Positions 52,255 to 60,387 of a DNA stretch of 64,000 nucleotides are shown piece by piece (positions within the stretch are counted from its first letter, which is position 1; each line of letters begins with the position of its first letter). The stretch is from NCBI RefSeq assembly GCF_013111185.1, contig NZ_WVRE01000001.1, positions 124,001 through 188,000 of the forward strand, in the 5' to 3' direction. Made by a program: the position numbers and the translations under genes. The notes beneath the pieces were generated by a model that was given only the letters and a program-made list of their open reading frames with translations, had not been told where the DNA came from and made no database searches. Source of the stretch: Ruegeria sp. HKCCD7303 (GTDB taxonomy: Bacteria > Pseudomonadota > Alphaproteobacteria > Rhodobacterales > Rhodobacteraceae).

Positions 52255-53070
52255 ATGGAGAATCACAAAAAGCCGCGCGGCAGGCCCAAGTCACTGTTCA
52301 AGGAAAGTTCAGCCGGAACACTGCAATCCCTCGACCGGGCTTTGGAGACATTGACGACCCTGGCGACGCTGGAACGCTGTACGCTGAGCGACCTCAGTCG
52401 CGAGACGGGCGTGCCAACGGCTACGACGCATCGCATACTGACGACGCTGTCCAACCGCGGCTATGTCAGTTTTGATGAGCAACGCCAGGAATGGATGATC
52501 GGGATCGAGGCGTATCGGACTGGTGCGTCTTATCTGAACCGCAACAGCGTGGTTGAGATTGGTCGACCGATCCTGCGCAGGCTTATGCGCGACTCGGGTG
52601 AGACGGCGAATATGGCAATGCCAGATGGAAGCCATGTGGTATTCGTCAATCAGATCGAAACCAGCAATCCGATCAGGGCCTTTTTCCCGCCCGGCGCGCG
52701 GACGCCGATGTACGCGTCGGGGACCGGAAAGGCATTGCTGGCCGAGCTTAGCCAGGATGCCTTGGGCAGGCTGACGTCGGACCTTACGTTTGAGCCTTAC
52801 ACAGATCGCACGCATAGATCGACGGCGTCTCTGTTTGAAGATCTTACACTGATCCGACAACGCGGTTGGTCCTTTGATGATGAGGAGCGTTACGAGGGAA
52901 TGTCCTGCACCGGAGCGGCAATTCAAAACCAATTTGGCGTTGCATGTGCGGGTATTTCCGTCTCTGGCCCCACTGCGCGGATCAACAAAGCGAACGCTGC
53001 TTACTTCGGCGAAATGGTCCTTGAGGCGGCGCACGAAATTACATTGGCAATCGGTGGTCAGCCGCGCTGA
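52255..53070 (+). CDS. bhcR: IclR-family regulator of the beta-hydroxyaspartate cycle
   Basis: A 271-residue IclR protein. The N-terminal winged HTH (residues about 25-85) includes LERCTLSDLSRETGVPTATTHRILTTLSNRGYVSFD. The C-terminal GAF-like effector domain includes PMYASGTGKALLAELS and the typical RQRGWSFDDEERYEGMSCTGAAI. It is divergent from bhcA as in known bhc clusters, and BhcR there responds to glyoxylate. AGGAAAA precedes the ATG. The N-terminal residues are rich in Lys/Arg. Confidence 0.9.
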   Translation: MENHKKPRGRPKSLFKESSAGTLQSLDRALETLTTLATLERCTLSDLSRETGVPTATTHRILTTLSNRGYVSFDEQRQEWMIGIEAYRTGASYLNRNSVVEIGRPILRRLMRDSGETANMAMPDGSHVVFVNQIETSNPIRAFFPPGARTPMYASGTGKALLAELSQDALGRLTSDLTFEPYTDRTHRSTASLFEDLTLIRQRGWSFDDEERYEGMSCTGAAIQNQFGVACAGISVSGPTARINKANAAYFGEMVLEAAHEITLAIGGQPR

Positions 53071-53194
53071 GCAGCCTCTGCCTTTGTGCGCTATGAACGT
53101 GACATTCGAAACAAATACTCAGGGACTTGCCCTGGGCAAAGACCATCATCTAAGCGATCAAGCGTTGATTAACTAGCGGTGTGCCGGTGCTCGC

Positions 53195-54103
53195 TCATGC
53201 CCAATTCAGTGCCAGATGCGCGCTGAACTGACGGACGGCAGAGGTATCGAAACGCGCATGCGGGATCACGCAAACATAGTCCTTTTTCATTTTCAAGGCA
53301 TGTTTCGACGGGATAACGAGTAGCCCCGATGCAAGGTCCGTTTTGGCCAGGACGGAAGGCACCAGCGCGATACCGGCCCCCCGCTTGGCTGTTGCGATGG
53401 CGAAGGTCAAATCGTTGATCGTCAAACCCGCATCAGAAAACGGCGTTGCATCAGACTCGACCTGGCGCCTCCAATCCGACCAAAGTGGCTCGCTTGCATA
53501 GTTTGAGCCCCATTTGTTGTGGATGAATTTGTTGTCCGGGACATTTGTCAGTGCTTCATCCATGTTGGGATATGCTTCACAGAACCAGGGGGCGCAGACC
53601 GGTATCGCAACATCTGAAAACAGGCGAGTTTCCCGGTAACCCGGATAAAGCGCCGAGCCATAGGTCAGACGTATGTCGATGGCTTCACGTTCAAAGTCGA
53701 TCGGGTCTTCCTGAACGCGAACATCCAGCGATATTCCGGTTTCTTCGGTAAACGTGATGGCTTTGGGCAGAAACCACAACTCAGCCAATGCCGGCAGCAC
53801 GCTGACAACCAACTGCCGGGTTGACGTATCGCTGCGTACGATCCGAGCGGCTTCAGACATTTCCTCAAAGGCACGAGCGAGCTTGGGGTACATCATTTCA
53901 CCCGCATCCGTCAGCGAAATCCGGTTGCCTTTGCGGACGAACAGTTTTTTGCCGAGATGATCCTCAAGGGTTTTGATCTGTAAACTGATCGCGGCCGAGC
54001 TGACGCTCAGTTCTTTCCCAGCCAATACGAAACTGCCACATCGGGCTGCGGCTTCAAAGGCGCGCAACGCGGTCAGAGGCGGAAGAGTGTGCCCATAGCC
54101 CAT
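53195..54103 (-). CDS. LysR-family transcriptional regulator (GcvA-like)
   Basis: A 302-residue LysR regulator: HTH at about residues 8-66 (PPLTALRAFEAAARCGSFVLAGKELSVSS, then AISLQIKTLEDHLGKKLFVRKG), effector domain from RQLVVSVLPALAELWF. The start is the ATG at 54103; a TTG at 54124 has the better ribosome site (AGGA) and would add seven residues. It is divergent from the oxygenase/DddP-like/B12 operon and is its probable regulator. A TTCA/TGAA inverted repeat lies in between. Confidence 0.88.
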   Translation of the reverse strand: MGYGHTLPPLTALRAFEAAARCGSFVLAGKELSVSSAAISLQIKTLEDHLGKKLFVRKGNRISLTDAGEMMYPKLARAFEEMSEAARIVRSDTSTRQLVVSVLPALAELWFLPKAITFTEETGISLDVRVQEDPIDFEREAIDIRLTYGSALYPGYRETRLFSDVAIPVCAPWFCEAYPNMDEALTNVPDNKFIHNKWGSNYASEPLWSDWRRQVESDATPFSDAGLTINDLTFAIATAKRGAGIALVPSVLAKTDLASGLLVIPSKHALKMKKDYVCVIPHARFDTSAVRQFSAHLALNWA

Positions 54104-54156
54104 AGTAAAACTTATGATACCCAATAATTTTCCTGGTTTCTTTTGTCATAAACTGA

Positions 54157-54169
54157 ACTTCAATGAAGT
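54157..54169. promoter_or_regulatory. Inverted repeat in the LysR/oxygenase promoter
   Basis: ACTTCA and TGAAGT flank one base at 54157-54169, just before the AAGGAGGA ribosome site of the oxygenase gene. It is a compact 13-base dyad of the T-N11-A kind bound by LysR proteins, close to the start and so suited to repression. Confidence 0.4.
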
Positions 54170-54184
54170 AAAGGAGGACGCGCC

Positions 54185-54976
54185 ATGAAGCACTTGCTGG
54201 ATCTTGAAAAATACCCTTTGCACAGACCTGACAGCCGGGAATACGAGAAACTGGTGAAAAAGTGTCGGGCAGACCTGGCATCTGACGGCATGTTCAACCT
54301 GCCAGGATTTTTTAAGCCTGGCATCGCACAGCAAGCTGCAGATGCGGCGAAACCCGCGTTGGACACAGTCTCATTCAGGCATGCGCGTAAACACAACGTC
54401 TACTTCAAAGATGATATGCCCGGCATCGACGATGCGCATCCGGCGATGGTCAAATCGCAGACTGTCAACCATACACTGTGCGCCGATCAGCTAGAGGGCA
54501 ACCCGGTGATCGATGTATACGAATGGCAACCCTTCGCCGACTTTCTGGCTGCAACAATGGGCAAAGAAAAGCTGTATCAGATGGATGACCCCATGGCGCG
54601 TGTGAACGTGCAGGCAACACGGGATGGCGAAGGGTTGAACTGGCATTTCGACCGCTCGGAATTCACGACGACGATCTTGTTGCAGGCCCCTGAGGTGGGC
54701 GGTGAGCTTGAGTATCGCAAAGACCTGCGCACGCCGGATGACCAAAACTATGAAGGTGTTGTCGCTGTTCTGGCCGGGAAGGACCCGGAAGTAAAACGGA
54801 TCATGCCGTTGCCCGGCGCGCTTAATGTGTTCCGTGGGGTGAATACACCGCACCGTGTTGTACCTGTTCAAGGCGACACCGAACGCGTGATCGCGATTTT
54901 CTCGTTTTATGAGACCCCTGGCGTTTATTTTTCCGCCGAAGAACAAATTGGTTTCTATGGGCGTTCCGTGTCATGA
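54185..54976 (+). CDS. HalD/BesD-like Fe(II)/2-oxoglutarate oxygenase with a hydroxylase-type HxD
   Basis: A 263-residue protein resembling the HalD/BesD amino-acid halogenase family. The iron site reads His154-Phe-Asp156 in LNWHFDRSEF, with distal His223 in NTPHRVVPV and a 2-oxoglutarate-binding Arg candidate at 234. Halogenases have Gly in place of the Asp, leaving room for chloride; here Asp is present, so hydroxylation is expected. Spacing from the first to the distal His (69) is near that of BesD. Substrate is likely a free amino acid or betaine. AAGGAGGA precedes the ATG, and the stop overlaps the M24 gene by four bases. Confidence 0.75.
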   Translation: MKHLLDLEKYPLHRPDSREYEKLVKKCRADLASDGMFNLPGFFKPGIAQQAADAAKPALDTVSFRHARKHNVYFKDDMPGIDDAHPAMVKSQTVNHTLCADQLEGNPVIDVYEWQPFADFLAATMGKEKLYQMDDPMARVNVQATRDGEGLNWHFDRSEFTTTILLQAPEVGGELEYRKDLRTPDDQNYEGVVAVLAGKDPEVKRIMPLPGALNVFRGVNTPHRVVPVQGDTERVIAIFSFYETPGVYFSAEEQIGFYGRSVS

Positions 54977-56232
54977 CTCAGGTGCGCCCTGCCTTCAAGG
55001 ATGAGCGCAAGCTAACCTACCTGAACCGCGACGGTGCGGATAAGCCGCTGATCAGCCCAGTCCCACAGGCCACTCTGGATGCGGCCCGTGCCTATCGATT
55101 GGCCCGATTGCGACAGAAGATGGCACAGCATGATGTGGCAGGTCTGTTGCTCTATGATCCGATTAATATCCGCTATGCGGTCGACAGCTCGAACATGCAG
55201 ATTTGGACGGGCCACAATCCGGTTCGTTATGCGATGATCCTGGCGGGCGGCCCAGCAATCCTGTGGGAGTTCAAGGGCTGTGAACACCTGAACAATGGTT
55301 TGCCCGGTATCGACGAAATTCGAACCGCCGTGTCATGGATGTTCATGACAAAGGGCGACAAAGCCCCTGTTGGCGTTGAAGGTTGGGCTGATGAAATAGC
55401 TGACGTAATCCGCCAACATGGTGGTGGCAATCGCCGCTTTGCTGCAGACAGGCTGGACGGCCCGGGACTTCACGCGCTTCAAAAGCGCGGTCTAACTTTC
55501 GTGGAAGGGGGTGAATTGACGGAGCGCGCGCGCTCGATCAAGTCCCCTGACGAAATCGAACTGATGCGTTGGACCATTCGCGTCTGCGAAGCTGGGATGG
55601 CACGTATCTACGAACATTCAGTTCCCGGCGTAACCGAACGCGAGCTATGGGCCCATCTTCATTTTGAGAATGCACGTTCGGGCGGAGATTGGCTTGAAAC
55701 CAAGCTTTTGACCTGCGGTCCTAATACAAACCCTTGGTACAAAGAATGTTCGGACCGGGTATGCCGATTGGGTGAAATGATATCGTTTGATACAGATATG
55801 ATTGGCCCGTACGGTTACTGCGCGGACCTCAGCCGCAGTTGGACCTGTGGTTATACCCCGATGACGGATACCCAGCGGCGGATCTATGCGACGGCTCTCG
55901 ATCAGATCTACCATAACCTGGATGTGTTGAAGCCGGGGATGACATTTGCCGAGTTTAACGAAAGAAGCTGGCGCATTCCTGAACGGCATGTTGACTATCG
56001 ATATTCGCTGGCGGCCCATGGCGTGGGCATGGCAGATGAATGGCCTGTCATCCCGTTGCATGTCGATTTCGATGAGACCGCCATGTCGGGAGTAATCGAG
56101 CCGGGAATGGTCGTCTGCGTCGAAAGTCTTGTTGGGGAGGAGGGCTCGGAAAGTGTCAAACTGGAAACTCAGGTGCTGGTAACCGAAACAGGGATTGAAC
56201 GGTTGGACAGTTTCCCTTGGGAGAGTATCTAG
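54973..56232 (+). CDS. DddP-like M24-family enzyme
   Basis: A 419-residue creatinase/prolidase-fold protein. All six metal ligands of the DMSP lyase DddP appear to be present: Asp273, Asp275, Asp285, His349, Glu384 and Glu398. From recall, DddP of Ruegeria lacuscaerulensis has 295, 297, 307, 371, 406 and 421, a constant offset of 22 (23 for the last). The recalled catalytic Asp377 and Tyr366 fall on Asp355 and Tyr344. Other shared segments are LLLYDPINIRYAVDSSNMQ and TCGPNTNPWYKECSDRV. DddP makes DMS and acrylate from DMSP, but related M24 proteins cleave other compounds. Translationally coupled to the oxygenase. Confidence 0.72.
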   Translation: MTQVRPAFKDERKLTYLNRDGADKPLISPVPQATLDAARAYRLARLRQKMAQHDVAGLLLYDPINIRYAVDSSNMQIWTGHNPVRYAMILAGGPAILWEFKGCEHLNNGLPGIDEIRTAVSWMFMTKGDKAPVGVEGWADEIADVIRQHGGGNRRFAADRLDGPGLHALQKRGLTFVEGGELTERARSIKSPDEIELMRWTIRVCEAGMARIYEHSVPGVTERELWAHLHFENARSGGDWLETKLLTCGPNTNPWYKECSDRVCRLGEMISFDTDMIGPYGYCADLSRSWTCGYTPMTDTQRRIYATALDQIYHNLDVLKPGMTFAEFNERSWRIPERHVDYRYSLAAHGVGMADEWPVIPLHVDFDETAMSGVIEPGMVVCVESLVGEEGSESVKLETQVLVTETGIERLDSFPWESI

Positions 56233-56303
56233 GTGCCTTCGTCACCGGAAATCGCTGGGGTTAATAGACTTGCCTGCTGCACTGAATTGGCCATTGTGGC
56301 GAA

Positions 56304-58100
56304 ATGGACGATCGAAACCTCAGAATTGACAGAGCGGCGCTTCTGCCAGAGCAGGACCTGATCAGCGGCCCAGAGCTGTTGAGCTGTGGTAAGAAAATGG
56401 TGTCGGACTGGCGTGTCGGCAGCAGTGCTTTCCAGGTCGCGACCGGGTACAAGAACGAGATTGAATACAAGAAGTCCATGATCCGGTCCGGGCAGGTTAT
56501 GCAGCATGCGCATCTTGGATTTCGGGACGTGTCCCACAGTATTGATGCCATCCGAAGGGTGTATGATACCTGCGCCCAGCGCGATGCACGGGTTGATCGC
56601 TTTGGTATGTGTCTGGATTGGTCGATGGGGTTTCCGAGACATCAAAGAACCGAAAACGTGCGTGGAACAGGTGTTATCCTAAAGGATGCGGACGCGTTTG
56701 CGCGTCTTACACAAGCCAGCCCCGCGGCGATGCATTTCGGTGATTTCATGCTGGGGTTTCCGGCAGCTTTGGAAAACACATGCGCTGCACTTGCGGCTGG
56801 GGCCACAACGATCGGCAATCTGGGGCAGTATTTCACGTTTCGTCTGCCGGGCTACCAAGACGATATAGAGACCACAAAAGCCACCGTTAAGGCGCTTGGC
56901 CTGATTGCCGCGCAACCTGTTCCTGTATTGGTGCACTCAAATCTGGATGACGGATACGCCGCAATATTCGAGGACCTGACCTCGGTCTTGGGTCAGGCTT
57001 TGCTTGAGAAGCACATTGTAACCGGGCTGATCGGCGCGCCTTATGCTGTTTGCTATGGCCATCACTTTACCGAACCCCTGACGCGTCTGGCATTTCAACG
57101 CGCCTTGGCGCAGATCAGCGATGGGGTTCCGGGGTCGCAGATCTATGGCGCAACGGTGCTTTACAAAGGATCGCGTGCCGAAAACTATGCAGGGCTGTCC
57201 TCGTATCTTTTGTCCGATATTGTGGCGCAGCGGTTGCGACCAAGCGGGCACGCGCTGAACCCGGTTCCAGTAAGCGAGAATGAGCGCATCCCCGACGTGA
57301 CCGAGATTTGCGACGCACAATGTCATTTGAGCAGGTTGACCGAGCTGGCAGAGGGGTATCTGCCCCTGTTTGACATGACTGAGATTGATCGGATCAGCGA
57401 TATGCTGCTACGCGAAGGTCAGCGTTTTGCAGATCGGGTTCTTGCTGGATTGTCAAAAGGTGGCATCAATACAGACGATCCCTTTGAGATGCTGCTGGCC
57501 CTGCGTCGCATCGGTGGGCGCGCTTTGGAGCAAGCCTTTGGCGGAGGTGAAGAAAGGCCAGATGCGCCGCGTCGCAGAACCCCCATTGTAAGCGCTACAA
57601 CATATCGCGAACTAGAAGAAGCCGCCGCGCGTTTCATGTCCTCTGAAGCCGGTCGGGCAGTGGCCCATTTGGCCAAGTCTTCTGCCCGTATTCTGACTGC
57701 AACCACAGATGTGCACGAGCATGGGAAGATGCTTTTGGATCTGGTGTTCGGCAAAGCAGGATTTGTTGTCATAGATGGTGGCGTTTCAAGCGACCCGGAT
57801 CACATTGTGGCCTTGGTCAAACAAAACGCGGCCGATGCCATTGCACTTAGCACGTATAATGGCGTGGCGTTGCGGTACTCAAAAACACTGTTGCAAAAGT
57901 TGGAAGAGGCCGGGTTGGATGTGCCGGTTCTGATCGGCGGTCGGTTGAACGAGATACCAGAAGGCACGAATACAAGCCTGCCTGTGGATGTGACCGATCA
58001 GCTGACCGAGATCGGGGTCATTGCCTGCACTAATCTGGAGGCTGCCGCTGAGGCGCTGGAGAATGTGCTTGCCCGCAGCATACCAGACCGTGGATTGTAA
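56304..58100 (+). CDS. Cobalamin-binding mutase-like protein (barrel plus B12 domain in one chain)
   Basis: A 598-residue protein. The C-terminal B12 domain has DVHEHG (469-474), matching the DxHxxG motif whose His replaces dimethylbenzimidazole, then GGVSSDP (492-498) and VLIGGRL (543-548). The N-terminal 430 residues look like the barrel of glutamate-mutase-type enzymes (MHFGDFMLGFPAALENTCAALAAGATTIGNLGQYF). Classical glutamate mutase splits these between two subunits. The reaction is unknown; a carbon-skeleton or amino-group shift on the product of the two upstream enzymes is possible. No good ribosome site is seen before the ATG; 71 bases separate it from the M24 gene. Confidence 0.7.
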   Translation: MDDRNLRIDRAALLPEQDLISGPELLSCGKKMVSDWRVGSSAFQVATGYKNEIEYKKSMIRSGQVMQHAHLGFRDVSHSIDAIRRVYDTCAQRDARVDRFGMCLDWSMGFPRHQRTENVRGTGVILKDADAFARLTQASPAAMHFGDFMLGFPAALENTCAALAAGATTIGNLGQYFTFRLPGYQDDIETTKATVKALGLIAAQPVPVLVHSNLDDGYAAIFEDLTSVLGQALLEKHIVTGLIGAPYAVCYGHHFTEPLTRLAFQRALAQISDGVPGSQIYGATVLYKGSRAENYAGLSSYLLSDIVAQRLRPSGHALNPVPVSENERIPDVTEICDAQCHLSRLTELAEGYLPLFDMTEIDRISDMLLREGQRFADRVLAGLSKGGINTDDPFEMLLALRRIGGRALEQAFGGGEERPDAPRRRTPIVSATTYRELEEAAARFMSSEAGRAVAHLAKSSARILTATTDVHEHGKMLLDLVFGKAGFVVIDGGVSSDPDHIVALVKQNAADAIALSTYNGVALRYSKTLLQKLEEAGLDVPVLIGGRLNEIPEGTNTSLPVDVTDQLTEIGVIACTNLEAAAEALENVLARSIPDRGL

Positions 58101-58236
58101 CTCTTTTCACGTAGCGCTGCTTTGGGCGAAATGTCCGTCAATAGCGAATCCGTCAATGTTTATCTGTTGTGCCTGTTTGCAAGAAGCCGACAATCCTTTA
58201 GCCTGAAAAAGCGTTCCGCAAGTGAGCTGAGGGGAC

Positions 58237-59343
58237 ATGGCTGACTATATCGTACACGCTTTGGCTGCCAGCCAGGTCTCGATCACTGGAGGTGAAAGCC
58301 TGAGCGGTATCACCCAGGGTGATGGGTCAAACCTTGTCGGTCAATTTATAACGATCGGCAATGGCCCGCTGACGGATCTAAACGTGTCAGACGCCGGATC
58401 GGACTCCGATTTTGACGACAATGACGGGAACCAGCGCTTAAACGGTGCTCAGAGCTTTGATGGTACGACCTATGCCGATGGGACGCGTATCGAGGCTGAA
58501 TACAGCATCACGCTGCGTGACAACAGCACCGGGCAAACCTATCAGGTTCTTGGTGTCAACATTAACAATTCCTCTCCTTCGTTTGGCACCACCGAAGGTG
58601 TGGCCTTTGTTGGTAGTTTCCCACCGCGCGGAGTGCCGCTTGAGGTTATCTCATCCGCAGAAGGGCCAGGGTCTTCGGGACAGCCGCCTGTCGATGAGAG
58701 CAGTCTGGTACCTTGTTTCACCGGGTCAACATTGATTTCAACGACGACCGGGCCAGAGCGGGTCGAACAGATTACACTGTCGGATCTGGTCCTTACACGT
58801 CAACATGGACCTCAACCTGTGCGATGGATTGGCAGACGGCGGGTCGCTGAATCAGAGCTTCATGCCAACCCAAAGCTATACCCGGTTCGAATTCTTGCCG
58901 GGTCTCTGGGAAACGGATTTCCGCAGAGGGATCTGTTGATATCGCGGCAGCATCGAATGCTTGTCCGCTCGTCCATTGCCGAACGCATGTTTGGCGTCCC
59001 AGAGGTTCTTGTCCCGGCTATCAAATTGACAAGCCTTCCTGGGGTTTACGTGGACAAGACTGTCCAGGAAGTCGAATACTTCCACCTGCTGTTTGACCGG
59101 CACGAGATCATCTTTGCTGAAGGCGCGCCGTCAGAGAGCCTGTTTACCGGGCCCGAAGCGCTCAAGGCGATTAGCGCTGAGGCGCGAGAAGAGATTTTCG
59201 TGCTGTTCCCAGAACTGAAACAAACGGATGTGTTGCCAGAGCCTGCCGGGTTCATCCCGACGGGCAAACAGCAACGGAAACTCATTGACCGTCATGTCAA
59301 GAACGAGAAACCCCTTGTGTCATTAGCTGACATCGCACTTTAG
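58237..59343 (+). CDS. Hint (Hedgehog/intein) domain-containing protein
   Basis: A 368-residue protein common in Rhodobacterales. Residues 1-155 form a beta-rich, Asp/Gly-rich N-terminal region. The Hint domain starts at Cys160 in VPCFTGSTLISTTTGPERVEQI and continues with VLTRQHGPQPVRWIGRRRV and LISRQHRMLVRSS. Cys at the start and a C-terminal His-containing block suggest possible self-processing, but there is no clear C-terminal Asn for splicing. Most relatives are secreted through C-terminal or unclear signals. GAGGGG precedes the ATG. Its stop lies 11 bases from the convergent LysR stop. Confidence 0.75.
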   Translation: MADYIVHALAASQVSITGGESLSGITQGDGSNLVGQFITIGNGPLTDLNVSDAGSDSDFDDNDGNQRLNGAQSFDGTTYADGTRIEAEYSITLRDNSTGQTYQVLGVNINNSSPSFGTTEGVAFVGSFPPRGVPLEVISSAEGPGSSGQPPVDESSLVPCFTGSTLISTTTGPERVEQITLSDLVLTRQHGPQPVRWIGRRRVAESELHANPKLYPVRILAGSLGNGFPQRDLLISRQHRMLVRSSIAERMFGVPEVLVPAIKLTSLPGVYVDKTVQEVEYFHLLFDRHEIIFAEGAPSESLFTGPEALKAISAEAREEIFVLFPELKQTDVLPEPAGFIPTGKQQRKLIDRHVKNEKPLVSLADIAL

Positions 59344-59354
59344 ACCTATTGCGG

Positions 59355-60281
59355 TCAGGTTATGTGAAACCCACAGTCAGGCAGGCTGCACCATTCCGAC
59401 AACAACTTGGCGATTTGTAAAATCGGATCACCATCTTCCATATCCTCTGACCTTAATACTGCGTGCCACGGCACGGAAATACCGTCCCGAGTAACCTGAG
59501 CGCCAACGATGCGGCCTTCTTTGAGCGCTGACTGAAGCGCCCAGTTCGAAAGCACACTGGTACCCAGATCCGAGGCAACCAACTCGACAATCGCTTCGGG
59601 CAATTCGACAGTTGCAGCCCATTTCGGGTAGCTGTCCGTCGGGCGGAACAACAGCGCGAATTCGCGGTCAGGCTCTGGGATCTTGGTATAGGTGATAAAT
59701 GGCTCACCCACGATATCAGACCCTTCCACATATGGGTGATCCGCCAGACGATGTGACGGTGGCATGATGTAAAGCAAAGGGTCGTCAAACAGTTTGATGC
59801 TGCTGAGCCCGGCTTGCGAGACCGTGCCAGAGGTAATCGCGATGTCCAGATGCCGGTTTAGTAGCCCGCTCAGCGGGTCGCTGCGCGCGCCAGCCATGAT
59901 TTGGATATCAATCCCGTCGGTGCGCGCCTTCATGAACTTGATGAACGAGGGCAGCCAGCGATAGTTGCTGTAGGCTTCAACCGACAGACGTACGACATGT
60001 TGTACGTTGGCATTCATGCGCCGCACGTCCTCTTCCGCGCGGCTCAGATCGGTCAGGATGCGCTCGGCCACGATTGCCATGTAGTCGGCAGCGGGCGTCC
60101 GGCGCAGTTTCTTGTGCATTCGGGTGAACAGAGGCACATCCAGTCTGCGCTCGGCCTCTCGCAGACGATGCGACAGGGCCGAAGGTGTCACGCCCAGCTT
60201 TTTGGCGGCATCAGTGATCCGGCCAGTTTCATTGATGGCTTGGATCAATTGCAGGTGGCGCAGATCGAGGAGAGGTTTCAT
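59355..60281 (-). CDS. LysR-family transcriptional regulator
   Basis: A 308-residue LysR regulator. HTH is at residues about 5-63 (LDLRHLQLIQAINETGRITDAAKKLGVTPSALSHRLREAERRLDVPLF pattern) and effector domain from VVRLSVEAYSNYRWL. It is divergent from the transaminase/aldehyde dehydrogenase/SelA-like operon and has a T-N11-A dyad 12 bases from its start, so autorepression and control of that operon are likely. Confidence 0.88.
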   Translation of the reverse strand: MKPLLDLRHLQLIQAINETGRITDAAKKLGVTPSALSHRLREAERRLDVPLFTRMHKKLRRTPAADYMAIVAERILTDLSRAEEDVRRMNANVQHVVRLSVEAYSNYRWLPSFIKFMKARTDGIDIQIMAGARSDPLSGLLNRHLDIAITSGTVSQAGLSSIKLFDDPLLYIMPPSHRLADHPYVEGSDIVGEPFITYTKIPEPDREFALLFRPTDSYPKWAATVELPEAIVELVASDLGTSVLSNWALQSALKEGRIVGAQVTRDGISVPWHAVLRSEDMEDGDPILQIAKLLSEWCSLPDCGFHIT

Positions 60282-60293
60282 GTGTTTTTAGCC

Positions 60294-60306
60294 TGAAAAA
60301 TATTCA
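60294..60306. promoter_or_regulatory. LysR-type T-N11-A operator candidate
   Basis: TGAA-AAATA-TTCA at 60294-60306 is a perfect 4-5-4 dyad, the classic LysR box, between the LysR gene start (60281) and the operon start (60388). Confidence 0.5.
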
Positions 60307-60387
60307 CAAAAACCAAAAAACTTCGAAATTGAAATTCAGTCAATAACAAGGTGAAGTCCCGGCAGGTTTTCTTTTGGAGCATACGCC

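Noticed and set aside
54185-54976. Amino-acid halogenase
   Set aside because: The family resemblance suggests it, but the iron motif is HxD, not the HxG needed for chloride binding.
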